Shown here in pieces: positions 49,801-59,948 of a stretch of 64,000 bases of DNA; within the stretch, counting starts at the first letter, position 1, and the number at the start of each line of letters is the position of its first letter. A model generated the notes under the pieces. That model saw only the letters and a program-made list of their open reading frames with translations. It did no database searches and was not told where the DNA came from. Made by a program: the position numbers and the translations under genes. The DNA is taken from contig CM049311.1 of NCBI GenBank assembly GCA_026874595.1, forward strand, positions 12,489,676 through 12,553,675. The letters are read 5' to 3'. The stretch comes from Sipunculus nudus. Lineage: Eukaryota; Annelida; Sipuncula; Golfingiida; Sipunculidae.

Positions 49801-52800
49801 CGCTAACAATCCATCTTTCTTTGGTTATGATAAATGTTACATTACATTTAATCAATTTAACGAAGTGTAAATGTAAGCTCGTGGAGTAAGACAAATTAAA
49901 CAATACATATTCTTATCCTTTCAATGTCGTCAAATAGGTATGGTGTTCTGCTATTGCGGCCCTCTTACATTTCTTCTTCACAACGTCATTCTTTATGATG
50001 CTGGCAGAGGGCGTTAACTGTCTCCTCAGTTTCACCATGATATTCAACAAGGGAAAGAAATGGGGAACTGCTTCACTGATTGCCGCGGCATGGGGTAAGG
50101 CAGTTATCATCATTTCATTACATTACTAGTGTTAAGATTAGGGTACCATTTCTGAACAAAGAAATATATCAGATTCTGATATAATGTACGTTGGAACAGG
50201 TGACTATAATATTTACAAAAGAAAATTAAGAAAAATATCAAGAAGGGCAATTGGTCAATACCATTTTTGCAACAAAGACAGGGTTGCCATTTTCAGTGTG
50301 TTAATATTAACGCTGGGTTTACAGATACTTATATAGCACGCTATAATGGACTTTCGAAGCTAATGTGCTTAAGTGAATTTTGTTATTGGGAAACCAGCAA
50401 GTAACTAAATATCATGTGTGTACATTTTAACAGTGTATACCGTTTAAAAGAAGATTATACATTTTTCCACTCCCCGTCTTGACACTAAACGTCAGAGTGC
50501 TGCAATTAAGCAAATAGGAATATAAGTCCCAGATAGACAACCAAAAACACTGATAAAATATCTTCGGGTACAGTAAGAATAAAAATTACTGATGCGATAT
50601 TGTTCTTACGTTATGTTAAAGGTAACATCATAATTCAGCTTTCACTGTGGCTTCTTTTTTTTTAGTTTTTCCAGTTCTCTTGCTTATCCTGATTTACTTC
50701 CTGACCGAAGGCAAGGGTTATGGAAATGAAAGCTAGTTAGTATATACTTCATATACAGTACATATTCATCGCAAAAGCACATATATTTCTATGAGAAAAG
50801 TTTAGCAAATGTATTCTAAACATTATATAGCATTAAACGTCTGTGACTGTATGTGTAAGTAATACATACTTTTCAGTTGCTGGTTAAGCAGCAAGTTGAC
50901 CTGGCTGAGCTTCCTGATTCCAATCGGATTAATCATAATAGTGGGTATTATATTTGCTCTGTAAACCTCCTTACAAAGGAGTTTGCATGTCCATATGTAG
51001 AAGAAAAAAGAGCGTTTGTGTCGTATAGCCTATCATGAATAATCTGATACAGCAGATGGATGGGCTGTAATATGTGATAAATATTGATTTTTGTGCACGG
51101 TACTGTACATTTCACTCCATGGGATTTTTCATTCCTTGTAAACCACTTGACGGCAATTATAAATCAATTACAATATACAGTTAACAGTTTAGTAAACATA
51201 AGTTTACACTAATTTAACAGATACAGTTTAGTTAACATCAGTTCCTTGATAATATTATTTTTCTGTTCCCTGTTTGTATTCAGGCAAACGTGGCAATAAT
51301 GATTATTGTCATAAGAAAGGTTGCACTTCTGTCTAAAAAAGATATGAAACGATCAAAGACAAGGTAGGCCTCATTCCGGGATACTTCTTTAATTAAATAT
51401 GCCAATGCATCAGAAACCAGAAAATAGCAATTTAATTTTCCATTGCTAGTGTTAATGTATTGCGTTAATTCCTTTTTGATTGCTTTCAGAGTTGTGTTAT
51501 TGAATATTGGCGTACTAATGCCGTTGCTTGGAATTACTTGGGTGTTTGGTATACTAACCATTGTTCCAAATATTCACGCACGCTTCGTGTTTCAATGGAT
51601 ATTTGGCATCGCAAATTCGTTCCAGGTTGGTATAATTGGCCTCTTATAAACGTAGATAATTGACTGCATGATTGGATTACTGGCATACATGTGGCAGATC
51701 ACTTATTTTAATGTAAAAAAAAATAAATTCCTGATAAAGTAAAAATAATGTATTGGTATTTTATTCGATTGACCGAATTTGCGGTCCACTAATCCTTATG
51801 AGCGCATGCAGTTTAAAAATAGTTTAATAACGCATATAAAACATGTCTCATCGGCATATCGAATTGAGTTCCGTACATTTCGTATTCTTATTTTGTGCAG
51901 GGCGTGTTTATTTTCACTTTCCACTGTGTGATTAATCCTGAGGTAAGGACGAGTCAGTTTGGTCTCATATATTTCAAAGTTAGTGAAAGAAATAAAGTGT
52001 TGTGCCCTCTACTTATTGCATATGACAACCTCTCCCACAAGCTGACAAAATATTCAAGATACCAATTCATATGCAGATTATTGAACAAAGAAAGCTATGA
52101 ATACTGCCGCCATAATTTGCAACAGAATTATACAACTTCGTTCTTGTGAACGCGTATCACTAACAGTCTTACACAATGATTTTGTGTTTGAATTATTTTA
52201 CTGCTATATTGTTAAATTTGTTTCCTAATGCATCAGAACATGAAGGTCTGTTAACGCGCAAAGATTTGCTGATAATGCAGATAATTATATTTATTCAAAC
52301 AAGTAATGTTTAAAATGTATTATCGTTTACATATGAGGATGAGAATTCAATTGTTGTGGTTAACAAACGAGTATATGGATCGAAAATTATGTTCTAACAA
52401 ACACACTTTCAATTAAACTACATATACTTTCAAGGTTCGCCACATTTGTAAAGCCTTGAGGAATAAAGGGCGTGACAGTTCCACAAACGAAATAGTCAGT
52501 GTATATTCTTTACTTTCTTTTCCCTCTATAAATGTCAAACACTGATGTGTCTGGCTTAGGTCGTTACTGGTATCTATTATTATTAGATTATTATTTTAAT
52601 GTTATTTTATGATACACCTAAAAGTGGAATACTGATACTCCTCTATCACATAATTCATGACCTTTTATCTACCATTAATACAGTTAATTTTAGACCTTCA
52701 TATAAAAAATTCATAAATATGAATATAAACATATCGCTTCCCCAGAATAGTTAAACCTTCATATAAAAAATTCATAAATATAAATTTAAACATATCGCTT

Positions 52801-53463
52801 CCCCAGAATATTTCAATTGAAGATACGTTTAACTTTGTATAAAGAAACATGAATTATGCAGATCTGCTAAGTAACGGGCTATCAAGCGTGACATGATATG
52901 CTTGACAAATTTTTGCTAGAGTTGTTTGTTATCCTAGTCTGATTCTTTAAGATACAATTAAATATAACTATCCCATTACACTATTAATTATATTAGGAAC
53001 CATGTGTTGCTTGAGGAGAGGTAAAATTAAATACATGTATGATAATACAGTTTTGTAAAGGCAGCATTGCATTACTTGTAAAAAAGATAATTTAGTATTT
53101 TACGGTTAAAATCACCTTTCGCACCAAAACAAAAATTTTTATCCATATTAAGTAATAGATCTATTTGCAAAAATTACAAATTTTCTTAGCGTATGAAACA
53201 TTGAATCATAATATTCATAGTGTCAGCAGATCACCAATAGTGGAACAAAGGAGGAACGAGACAAAGTCACATTTACCCCGTTGCACCCACCCGATATAGA
53301 GGCCCCAGTTCCTCCGGCGACGAGAAGACCACGAATGTTGGTCCATGACCTGTCAGAGAAGAATCCAGAGGAGGGCAGCTCTGTCACAGAAGATTACTTG
53401 ACCCCAACACGGCGCATCGCTTATATGTTCAAAAATGACACATACATGGGTTTGAACCCCTAG
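30388..53463 (+). CDS. Adhesion GPCR, FN3x5-EGF-Ig-Ig-HRM-GAIN/GPS-7TM
   Basis: Spliced gene read by eye as 29 exons with matching phases. Exons: 30388-30460, 31490-31768, 32011-32286, 32559-32840, 34217-34486, 37128-37403, 37895-37996, 38255-38506, 40041-40253, 40447-40605, 40908-41009, 41362-41471, 41646-41852, 42132-42200, 42387-42498, 45583-45714, 46023-46098, 46403-46526, 48034-48089, 48595-48709, 49057-49160, 49437-49539, 49938-50094, 50666-50735, 50877-50940, 51284-51363, 51490-51625, 51901-51942, and about 53227-53463. The first 28 exons total 4041 nt, a multiple of three, with no internal stop. All junctions are GT-AG except one GC-AG. The product should be a plasma-membrane receptor that cleaves itself at the GPS into an extracellular fragment and a 7TM fragment. 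The HRM, GPS and 7TM motifs place it in the adhesion/class B2 GPCR family. The ligand is unknown, and the FN3-rich N-terminus suggests a lineage-specific receptor. The start is the ATG that opens a signal peptide. The exact acceptor of the last exon is unresolved. Confidence 0.88.
31220..31350 (+). pseudogene. Fossil end of a type B FN3 exon with its intron
   Basis: The string ggttatgtaagcgacgacactttagtatac and the AT-rich stretch after it match the end of the type B exon and downstream intron at 32280-32390. No domain sequence is left upstream. It shows that an A/B exon pair once stood before the present first FN3 exon. Confidence 0.6.
31490..31768 (+). CDS. FN3-like domain 1 of the aGPCR (type A exon)
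   Basis: A 93-codon exon, phase 1 on both sides. The acceptor follows a T-rich tract (ttgtag) and the donor is C|gtaagt. It has the core Trp of strand B-C (VNWYVES), a YYLVRLRNAT strand and the NLTPGEEYFAEVVTVF block typical of the E-F-G strands of an FN3 fold. It is very close to exons 3 and 4 of the FN3 array, including flanking intron sequence, so it arose by recent exon duplication. The symmetric 1-1 phase lets it be gained, lost or skipped without breaking the frame. Confidence 0.85.
32011..32286 (+). CDS. FN3-like domain 2 of the aGPCR (type B exon)
   Basis: A 92-codon phase 1-1 exon with VYWFGPSNETVDYYNVTL, then a FTNVPLGEIKTATVVSVFAG block. It differs clearly from type A exons but matches a decayed exon at about 60340-60630 in copy 3. 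A leftover of another type B exon end plus its downstream intron lies at about 31220-31350. Three or more potential N-glycosylation sites (NET, NVT) are visible. The fold assignment rests on the Trp, the DYYxVxL strand and the final VSVFAGV strand. Confidence 0.82.
32559..32840 (+). CDS. FN3-like domain 3 of the aGPCR (type A exon)
   Basis: A 94-codon phase 1-1 exon: IWTNALSTTSIMVNWYVES, then HFLVRLRNATYYNVINL and NLTPGESYMAEIVSVFE. It is nearly identical in layout to exons at 31490 and 34217. The upstream intron end (gattccaataatact, T tract, gtag) and the downstream start (gtaagttatgttttagtctgttt) are also shared, which shows that introns were copied with the exon. Confidence 0.85.
32841..37127 (+). 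other. Introns around FN3 exon 4
   Basis: Two introns (32841-34216, 34487-37127). The last 130 bp before 34217 match those before the other type A exons. The rest (33.0-33.9 kb and 34.6-37.0 kb) shows no exon. If a type B exon once followed exon 4 it is no longer visible. Confidence 0.5.
34217..34486 (+). CDS. FN3-like domain 4 of the aGPCR (type A exon)
   Basis: A 90-codon phase 1-1 exon: KKIWINALSTTSITVHWYVES, with YYLVRLRNATHNVIKL and NLTPGESYMAEIVSVFEG. The acceptor has moved. Where related exons use the AG directly after the T tract, here the T tract is followed by ggtaatacctgtag and that later AG fits the frame, shortening the exon by a few codons. The domain core is intact. Confidence 0.8.
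37128..37403 (+). CDS. FN3-like domain 5 of the aGPCR (type C exon)
   Basis: A 92-codon phase 1-1 exon starting GPEPPAQVVVDALSTTSL, with RVTWDPAS, HYYSVSLKN and FRNLTPGELYTAEVASVS. It is the most canonical FN3 of the set and resembles the minus-strand FN3 exons at 2736-3014 and 4068-4316 more than its own neighbours. It lies just before the EGF exon, so it is the membrane-side end of the FN3 array. Confidence 0.85.
37895..37996 (+). CDS. EGF-like domain exon of the aGPCR, followed by a GC splice donor
   Basis: 34 codons, phase 1-1: six cysteines in the order CxxxxCxxxxxCxxxxxCxC...C (TCIFTSCMNDGLCVNGRCSC, then PPGFQGRFCEN). This is the standard EGF pattern, with the terminal GFxGxxCE. The only donor that joins in frame to the next exon is AATG|GCAAGT, a GC donor. 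A GT three bases further (GGCAA|gtaaaa) would be phase 2 and throws the Ig exon out of frame. Confidence 0.85.
38255..40605 (+). CDS. Two Ig-like domains of the aGPCR (three exons)
   Basis: Exons 38255-38506, 40041-40253 and 40447-40605. Ig1 has its first Cys in QSFYCEL, the core Trp in FQWYLKG, then LSWHDTG, joined across an intron to GDVSCHALT, restoring the D-T-G...C motif. Ig2 has VEISCIV, RITWDG and, in the next exon, TVNCRAINPAG. The acceptor at 40041 lies behind a weak pyrimidine tract but is the one that restores DTG-GDVSC. Upstream alternatives hit a stop. Ig pairs before an HRM/GAIN unit are known in some adhesion GPCRs (ADGRF-like), but I do not assign a subfamily. Confidence 0.8.
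40908..41471 (+). CDS. Hormone-receptor (HRM) domain of the aGPCR
   Basis: Exons 40908-41009 and 41362-41471. Together they give TCPQETVEGIKWQMTLWG, VEALCLKG, then RRSCIKHTDG, AEWEDPSYTACRDENF. The spaced cysteines, the GIxW segment and the C-terminal W...C pattern match the HRM domain found before GAIN domains. The second exon ends in phase 0 at GAT GAT|gtaata. The donor is acceptable though not strong. Confidence 0.8.
41646..46526 (+). CDS. GAIN domain exons of the aGPCR
   Basis: Exons 41646-41852, 42132-42200, 42387-42498, 45583-45714, 46023-46098 and 46403-46526, phases 0/0/1/1/2/0. The first exons are helical and Ala/Glu-rich (ENITKADANRQTGMQ, AAAEALSKIAKARAAV), as in GAIN subdomain A. 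Later ones (ILLQVKATDTSE, DIRLPFGDEN, SFNVSRVGRVMSVTFAEL, NPLILSFNSTTL) look like the beta strands of subdomain B. The 3.1-kb intron between 42498 and 45583 contains a probable solo LTR. Join 42498|45583 reads NNI-L-LQVKATD. Confidence 0.8.
42990..43760 (-). pseudogene. Decayed coding-like tract with poly(A) signal
   Basis: The minus strand gives readable pieces in one frame broken by stops: QANETDWHDGLEANSTLPLL, RVTDCFGIGHSARMSLQEL, and near the end FRHKLTNKAPLRNYLGAHSD, followed by AATAAA on that strand. This looks like an old retrocopy or transposon gene lying in the aGPCR intron. I do not recognise the family. Confidence 0.25.
44281..45391 (+). mobile_element. Probable solo LTR in the aGPCR intron
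   Basis: 1,111 bp starting TGTCATCAGA and ending GTTGTAACA, flanked on both sides by AATAG (44276-44280 and 45392-45396), a 5-bp target duplication. A TATA box (TATATAA, 44650-44656) lies about 370 bp from the left end, as expected at the U3/R border. The segment looks richer in GC than its surroundings. No internal retroelement genes are present, so it is a recombined solo LTR, probably Gypsy-like. It sits in the intron between GAIN exons, in the same sense as the gene. Confidence 0.65.
46527..48033 (+). other. Intron before the GPS exons
   Basis: About 1.5 kb with a less AT-rich part at 47.0-47.9 kb that may be an old insertion. No borders or coding sequence recognised. Confidence 0.4.
48034..48709 (+). 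CDS. GPS autoproteolysis site of the aGPCR
   Basis: Exons 48034-48089 and 48595-48709. They encode TTSCGFWDNSFGKL, GGAWSDYGCQKS and VNCSCNHTTNFAILISP. The four cysteines, two tryptophans and CNHxTxFAIL block are the GPS signature. Cleavage in the family occurs after the residue following His and before Thr/Ser, so here it would be H-T|T. The released 7TM fragment would then start with the tethered peptide TNFAILISPNMVM. All residues needed for cleavage appear to be present. Confidence 0.88.
49057..51942 (+). CDS. Seven-transmembrane core of the aGPCR
   Basis: Eight exons: 49057-49160 (TM1), 49437-49539 (TM2), 49938-50094 (TM3 and TM4 start), 50666-50735 (TM4), 50877-50940 and 51284-51363 (TM5), 51490-51625 (TM6 to TM7 start), 51901-51942 (TM7 end). 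Class-specific marks are LLHFFFTTSFFMMLAEGVN in TM3, YCWLSSKLTW before TM5, LMPLLGITWVFG in TM6 and FIFTFHCVINPE at the end of TM7. TM3 Cys (VWCSA) and the CWL Cys can form the usual loop disulfide. Every exon junction is phase-consistent. Confidence 0.9.
51943..53220 (+). other. Last intron of the aGPCR; alternative read-through tail
   Basis: If the donor at 51942 is not used, the frame continues through VRTSQFGLIYFKVSERNKVL to a stop at 52147-52149, adding about 68 residues. Otherwise it is a 1.28-kb intron with the 61-bp duplication. Confidence 0.4.
52690..52810 (+). repeat. 61-bp tandem duplication
   Basis: The stretch accttcatataaaaaattc to cgcttccccagaata occurs twice in a row with a period of 61 bp and a few differences. 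Lies in the last intron of the aGPCR. Confidence 0.75.
53221..53463 (+). CDS. Last coding exon of the aGPCR: cytoplasmic tail
   Basis: Open frame ending LTPTRRIAYMFKNDTYMGLNP and TAG at 53461-53463. It follows NPE (phase 0). Three AGs in a row can serve as acceptor: tag before 53221, cag before 53227, cag before 53230. All are in frame, so the junction residue is uncertain by up to three codons. The tail is short, Pro/Thr/Glu-rich with no PDZ-type end that I recognise. AATAAA candidates lie downstream at about 53836 and 54067. Confidence 0.72.
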   Translation, partial: CQQITNSGTKEERDKVTFTPLHPPDIEAPVPPATRRPRMLVHDLSEKNPEEGSSVTEDYLTPTRRIAYMFKNDTYMGLNP

Positions 53464-56400
53464 GGAGATTCAACTTTATCTGTAAAACATCATGATTGTT
53501 GCCAACGCTTCTTATTGAATTTATATATTTGCGTTTCCCAATGTATGGGATACTGTATCAACATTGATATATCTTTTTTTACTTAAATGCTTAAACATTA
53601 TCATGAATCCTGCTCCTTATAAAGTCTCATGTGTGTAAATACCTTTGTTTTTTTTTTTGTTTGTTTGTTTGTTTTTTGTGGGAGCCGTATAATTAAATAT
53701 TAATAGCTTAATTAGTAATCCATTATTAATTATTAAATAGTAATAGCTTTGTAGAAGAAATGAATCGAAGTACCTATGGGCATGCCGACTGATTAATTCG
53801 CTCTCGTGCTTTAATTTAAAATTGGGGGTTGGTTGAATAAAGTCTTTTATCATATTTCTTGTGTATCAATTAAAATTTATTTCCTCCTACTTAATTCCCG
53901 AGCGAATATATTTTTTGAGATGTCTTCATCATTTATTTCATTTCGTCTTGAGCGGAAACTTATTTTCTCATAAACATAGTGCACCTTATTATATATGGAA
54001 TTAAAACGTGCCAAAAAAGTGTCACATGTTTTCATTGTACATGTTATGTGGCACTCTGTTAACAGTCAATAAAGATAGGGGTATAACGTGAGTTTTTCTT
54101 AGAGGGCTATACATATTATGTGTTGTCATACTGTCCGAGTTGATCTACATATCGGATATAAATGTCTCTTTAAACGTCTCATAGCTGGTATGCAATATAT
54201 TAAACATACAAGATGCGTTACATTATAGAGAGTTAAAATAACAAAAACACATCAATATGTAATTAAAAAAAAGTAAAATCACGTGTATGCGTTTATTAAA
54301 CCTCAACCATAAGAAATTATACATATTTATGAAACAATATAATGATTTACACTTAAGTGATGAATAATTTTAATGTTACTTTTTGTATATAAGTCAGCGT
54401 AACATCAGAATTCAGAGGTAATTTTATGGTTTAAGCTCACAAGCGGTACAATAAATGAACTTGGTATTAATTGAACGTATTTAGCTTTGTCCATCAAAAG
54501 TTCTTTATGGTCAGCACTTTTTGAAAAATATGAAAGAAGAAACACAGAAGAAACACCTGTCTTAAGCACATTTTTTTTGGGGGGGGGGGGGAGGGTGAGT
54601 TGTTCGATTGGGCAACTAAGTGGCATGATAGTTATTTTTAGCATAGCGTCCGATAATTTCCGTTCGTGCAAAGGCTAAACCAAACGGTGCTAGGACGAAA
54701 TGTTTTTTGGATGTCGAAATATTTATACAGAATCCTGCAAAGTAAAAATAGGTTGCTTTAATAGTTTCTCATGGACTTGTTACATCTATGCGGCGAATTT
54801 TAGTTTATTTTATTCACAACTGTACATGCACTATTATTCAGTGTATATCAACCCCGAGGTTTTATACAGATATATTTTACAGTCTGGTAAGTATCTTTAT
54901 ATTCTTTAAATTATGACGTTGTCTCTGGCTTGGTTATTGTATGACGATTCAATAAATATATGTTTTAAAATATATACCCCATACCCCTAAATTGGTGCCG
55001 GTGTTTGAAGTTTATTAGGATAAGAATTATCGTTCAACTATGTATATTATCTGGAAGAAACCATGGACTTTAATATAATTGATGTTATAAAGAGACTGTA
55101 TAAGTTCTATGTATGTTCTCCAGATGGCAGCACTTCTTACAGAGCAAATCTTTCAGACACGGGAGTAGACTGGGGGGGGGGGGGGGGATTGGTAATTTTG
55201 ATTTTGAGCTGCTGCCGCTCCAACATCTCTTTCAAGGAAATAAAACCATACAATTTCCTTTGTTTTGTAGTGTTTTTACAAAATAAAACTGTTATTTACA
55301 TGCTTTCCCCTAATCATTTGTCATTTTTATCGAAACATACCAAAAAAATTTAAAATAAAAAAACGCCCACCCACATTGATTTTTGAAATAAAAGTGCCTG
55401 AGAACCATACCTTTTTTTATTTTGGCCTTAAGTATATTATTTCTGAGAGCACATTTAAACACACGACAGCTCGTTTTCTACATGCATTGCTGTTTTTAGC
55501 TTATAATATGTAATAACAATAAATATGAACAGAAAATAAATAAGAATGATATTAATACAATTTATACTAAGAGTAGCCAATAAGCGTTTATCACAAACAA
55601 AAATGTAACAGGATAATACAGGAATAAATCTATATTAATTTCTTTTAAAAATCCGGGGAACCCGCCTGTTCGAACAAAACGGGGTGACGCGGGGGGGGGG
55701 GGGGGGTGTCAACGAGCCAAACCCACCCTCTTGAGTTTACACATGCTAGCGAAAAAAAAAATTCTTGCAATATTAAGTATTATTATCAGTGTTATTATTA
55801 TTATTCTTAATATTATTATTAAAATAATATCTATTTGAAATGTGTCATACAGACACTAAAAAGGTATATTATTGTGTGTATTGCAAGTCATCCCTACCCT
55901 GACTCTCATAAATGAGTTCAACTTTAAAGTTGAGCATTGAACGTAAAACGTAAAATTTTTGGGCAAAGATAATATATTTTATCTTTCATTTTATTTGTTT
56001 AAAAACAGTACCAAGCAAATCCTTCCTACAGCTTAAGTTCCTAGTTCTATACAGAAGGGAGCCGACTTGGTTGATATTTGAAACATGGTCCATGGTACCT
56101 TTCAAAAGGTACAAATTCATATATGTTTTATGCTTAAAATATTGCAATATTCTTTCCCTTTCTACCCAACATCAATAAGTTAACTCTGCATTCCTGTTAT
56201 TCCCAAACGTGGTGCCAGAGGGGGCTGTACTGATGATACCAGCCCTATATTCAGTACCCCAGATCCACCGGTGGCGTCAGTCATTTCTAGAACTTATTAT
56301 GACCAGAGTTAATTACAGGGTCACGGGGACCACTTCGGAACTCAACACACGTGAAGCGTGTGGATAACTAACTATTCTTGATGGAAATAAAGCGAAATTA

Positions 56401-57856
56401 TTGACCGTTCCTTTCCACTCAATGTGACCATTACAAATGATCTCGCTACGATGCATATACTTATGCTTGATTGAATCGACCTGTTCTCAAACGATTATTT
56501 CATAACTGTATACAAACGAGGAAACATCGTAATTTATCGATGGATACATATACAAACATATACACATTTAAACATTCAACAGCTCCATTTTGACATGCGT
56601 TGCTGTTATTAGCTTGAATAGAAAACATAAATAAGGATAATATCAATACAATTCATACTAAGAGTAGCCAATAAGTGTATATCACAAACAACAATTTAAC
56701 AGAATAATACACAAATAAATGAATATTAATTTCTTAAAGGCATCCGGGGTACCCCAGGTGATAGAACAAACGGGATGAAGCGGGGTGCGAGGGGGGGGTT
56801 GGGATCGGCTGATTTGAGGGTGAACGAACCAAAACAAAATTCAATGGGGTTTACACATGCTACCGAAAAAAACTTCAAGGGGTATCAACCTTGTTTTTCT
56901 TAATTTACATTAATGCTTTTACATATATCCTTATTTATTCAGGTCACAATATTTTTGTAATCGACGTACAAACATTGGTCTTGCTATAGAAGAGTGTATT
57001 GGAGTAAGCAAATATATACCCTGGTATGCCAACACATAGGCTTTTTATGTAGAGATCCTTTAACATACCTGATATTCCACTCCCTGCCCCCGACATCCCC
57101 CGGAGGTCATGCTCAGTAGAGTAAATATAGCCCAAATGTGTATGTATGTTATAGTAATGGGGCATTCGATTCCCAGTCCCTGAAGGTCTCTTTGATTGGA
57201 ATGGTTGAGATGAAAAAGAAACACGACATAGGTTGTTTAAGTACTTTTCTCCTTTATACAAGTACCCTCCCCCCAAAACTGTCAAGACGACATGTCTTTT
57301 TTTATTATGTTTTCTTTGAGGCGTTAATGGCAATTAAGATTAATAAAATACTACAAAATACAATAATAATTGCCATCAGATATAACACAAGCAAGAATAC
57401 TTTTTTATATAAAATACCCTTAAATTAAATACCCTGGAGTTTAACTATCATCTAATTCCATATACAATACTAACTATTCAAAATTTTCCTAACCGGTACC
57501 TCGAGTTTTATCTACCATTCTGGATTAGCTAACTCCTTGGCCTCCGCCAACTGCTGTTTGCATCGTGTCATTAGGTCCAGTGTGACGTTTGTTTGAACAG
57601 AGCTTGCACACAGGCGGTGGACGAGGAAGTAAATATTATATGTAGTAAAAACTGAATTTATCAAATAGGAGAAAGAGCACGTGATCATAACACCCCAAAA
57701 TAAACATAGGCTTGAATTCCCAGTTATAGAAGGAATACGTGTTATACGAGGTATAGAAGTTCACACGGAGGACCACACTGAAGTGACAAAGTTTTAAGGT
57801 GCTGTATATATTTCATATGCAAAAGCGAACACGGGAAGTCAACTTCAACTAGAAAA

Positions 57857-57932
57857 ATGAGAAGACTTTGGGTTTGCCTTCTCTTCATGGGCACGATGCT
57901 TATGTTTGTTTCCATCACTCCAACGCGTTCAG
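57857..57932 (+). CDS. Signal-peptide exon of aGPCR paralogue, copy 3
   Basis: Encodes MRRLWVCLLFMGTMLMFVSI and TPTRS, one codon longer than copies 1 and 2, ending in phase 1 at TCAG|gtagaa. The upstream flank (from about 57130) is related to both other copies. Downstream FN3 exons of this copy (59.95-60.91 kb) are damaged, so a complete receptor is not encoded in this window. Confidence 0.62.
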
Positions 57933-59106
57933 GTAGAATGTCATTAAAACAATTAAGATAAATGACAAAAAATATCGAAATCATGTTAGTTAATGAATTT
58001 ATAGGAAAATATATTTTAAAAGTTAGTTTTATCAAGCCTGAAGCAGAGTCATAATGGAGCTTAGATTTATTCATTATGAATACGGAAATGTGGCTCTGGT
58101 CGTGGCTGTTGGCCACATTGCAATAACAACAGAGACTCATGCAAACGAGCACACTATTAGTGAGCGAATAATTTACTTATTATATAGCATTTGGAGTATT
58201 GTTTAGGTATATAACTTCTTCAGCAATATTCATCTAATTTTCCTCTGATTTATTAGAACATTACATGTGTATAAAATGGCTCTGGACCAAGAAAATCGCC
58301 ATTTAGGTTTTTGATCAGTCTATATTGAATCCATAGCCTCGCTATGAGTTTTCTGTTGTTGTTATATCTGAGGCCAATGAAACGAAAAATCATATGTTCA
58401 TATTATTAATGTGATACCATAAGAAAGTCATGAATCATCGTACACCAGCTATAAGGCAAATTCATAACGGTCAGGAACATTTTAAACAATTGTTTGGCAA
58501 GAACATTCTTCAATATTAGCACAATAAAAAATATCTGTTTAAATGATGTATATCATCATTTACAAATATATTGCACTTTTACATCCTGACTCCTGTGATT
58601 TCCATTTAAAGTCACAAGTATTTAATTTGACCCAAGATTTATGGTGTCCCTAAACATTAGCAAGTACGAAAGTCAAATCTGATGGTAATGCATCGGATGA
58701 TCGATCCGAGATGTAGTTTTATTTGGGTCGTGGCTGCTCGGAACTGTGCGTAAATAAACAATATAAGTAAAGACATGACATTAGAATTTAAATTCCTATT
58801 GTGTGCGTATTAATTGTTAGAGATGTAGATGATTACATTCCAAAAAGCAACAGCTAATTGGTGTAGTCTCTTACGCGGCCTTTCATGTCTGTAAGAATAT
58901 TTCCAGAATAAGAATATTTATCTATATTGCTCACATATCTATATTTTTGTAAAAATACTCGTTGTCGGCTTTCCATAAAAATCCTACATCGAACAATGTG
59001 AAACCTAATTTCGCTAATGGGGCACCATCTGCCAGTTGTGAGAATGCTGGCTGCAAATACATCAAATAAGAAGAGCCCAGTGTCATTTATATATACAAAT
59101 ATAAAA

Positions 59107-59250
<144 letters not shown>

Positions 59251-59510
59251 GAAAATGAAATATGGCCGAATGCTTATTCGAACCTACACCTGTGACAGGC
59301 TTTTGAATCAAGGGTGATTAGCAAGACCAGTAAAAATGCTTTTATGTACACGGCTACCCTATTTTCGGGAACGTTCTTTCCCCAAAGCGTGGGAATCTAA
59401 CCGGAAAGTAAAACAAGGGAACTTGGGTTGAGCATTTTGCCGCGAAACAAGCTCCCAGGATGCTGTTTTTGGCACTAATGAAACTGGTGAAAATTGATGC
59501 AAGTTCGAAT

Positions 59511-59569
59511 GCGGATTCGAACCACTAACCTGTAACACACAAGTCAGACAGTTAACCCGATTATCGAAT
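59511..59569 (-). repeat. tRNA-derived SINE remnant (copy 3)
   Basis: On the minus strand: AATCGGGTTAACTGTCTGAC, then TAGTGGTTCGAATCC. It is the counterpart of the SINE at 13850 with similar flanks on both sides. Confidence 0.5.
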
Positions 59570-59948
59570 AACGCAAGCTTCACTAGCAAGGCTTGTAGGA
59601 ACGGCTTTGCGTGCACGGTAACAAATGTTTGATAGAAAAGATAATATGTGTTAGAACACTTGGGGACTATTGTATTAAATTAATCTTTGAGTTGAATATA
59701 TCGTGATGCATTAACCCCGGGAGGCAGACTATTTAAAGATTGATCAAACCTTCCGGTAAAGATTTAATTCTTTGATATTTTTATGAATGATGCTTTTTCG
59801 TGGTATGTATTATATGTTTGCTGAATGCTAATGTCTTGAGATAAATATGCGTTCATAATATTATCTTGTAAAGGGCCTGATCCTGCGCAATTTTGGGGTG
59901 CGAGTTCTATGGTATGCACCTTCAAGAGAAAATGTGGTTTTTTACTCA

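Noticed and set aside
52998-53022. Small exon attag|GAACC...GAGAG|gtaaa before the last exon
   Set aside because: In the required phase it contains TGA.
53181-53220. Stronger acceptor ttttcttag for the last exon
   Set aside because: Phase 0 reading from there gives CGT ATG AAA CAT TGA, a stop.
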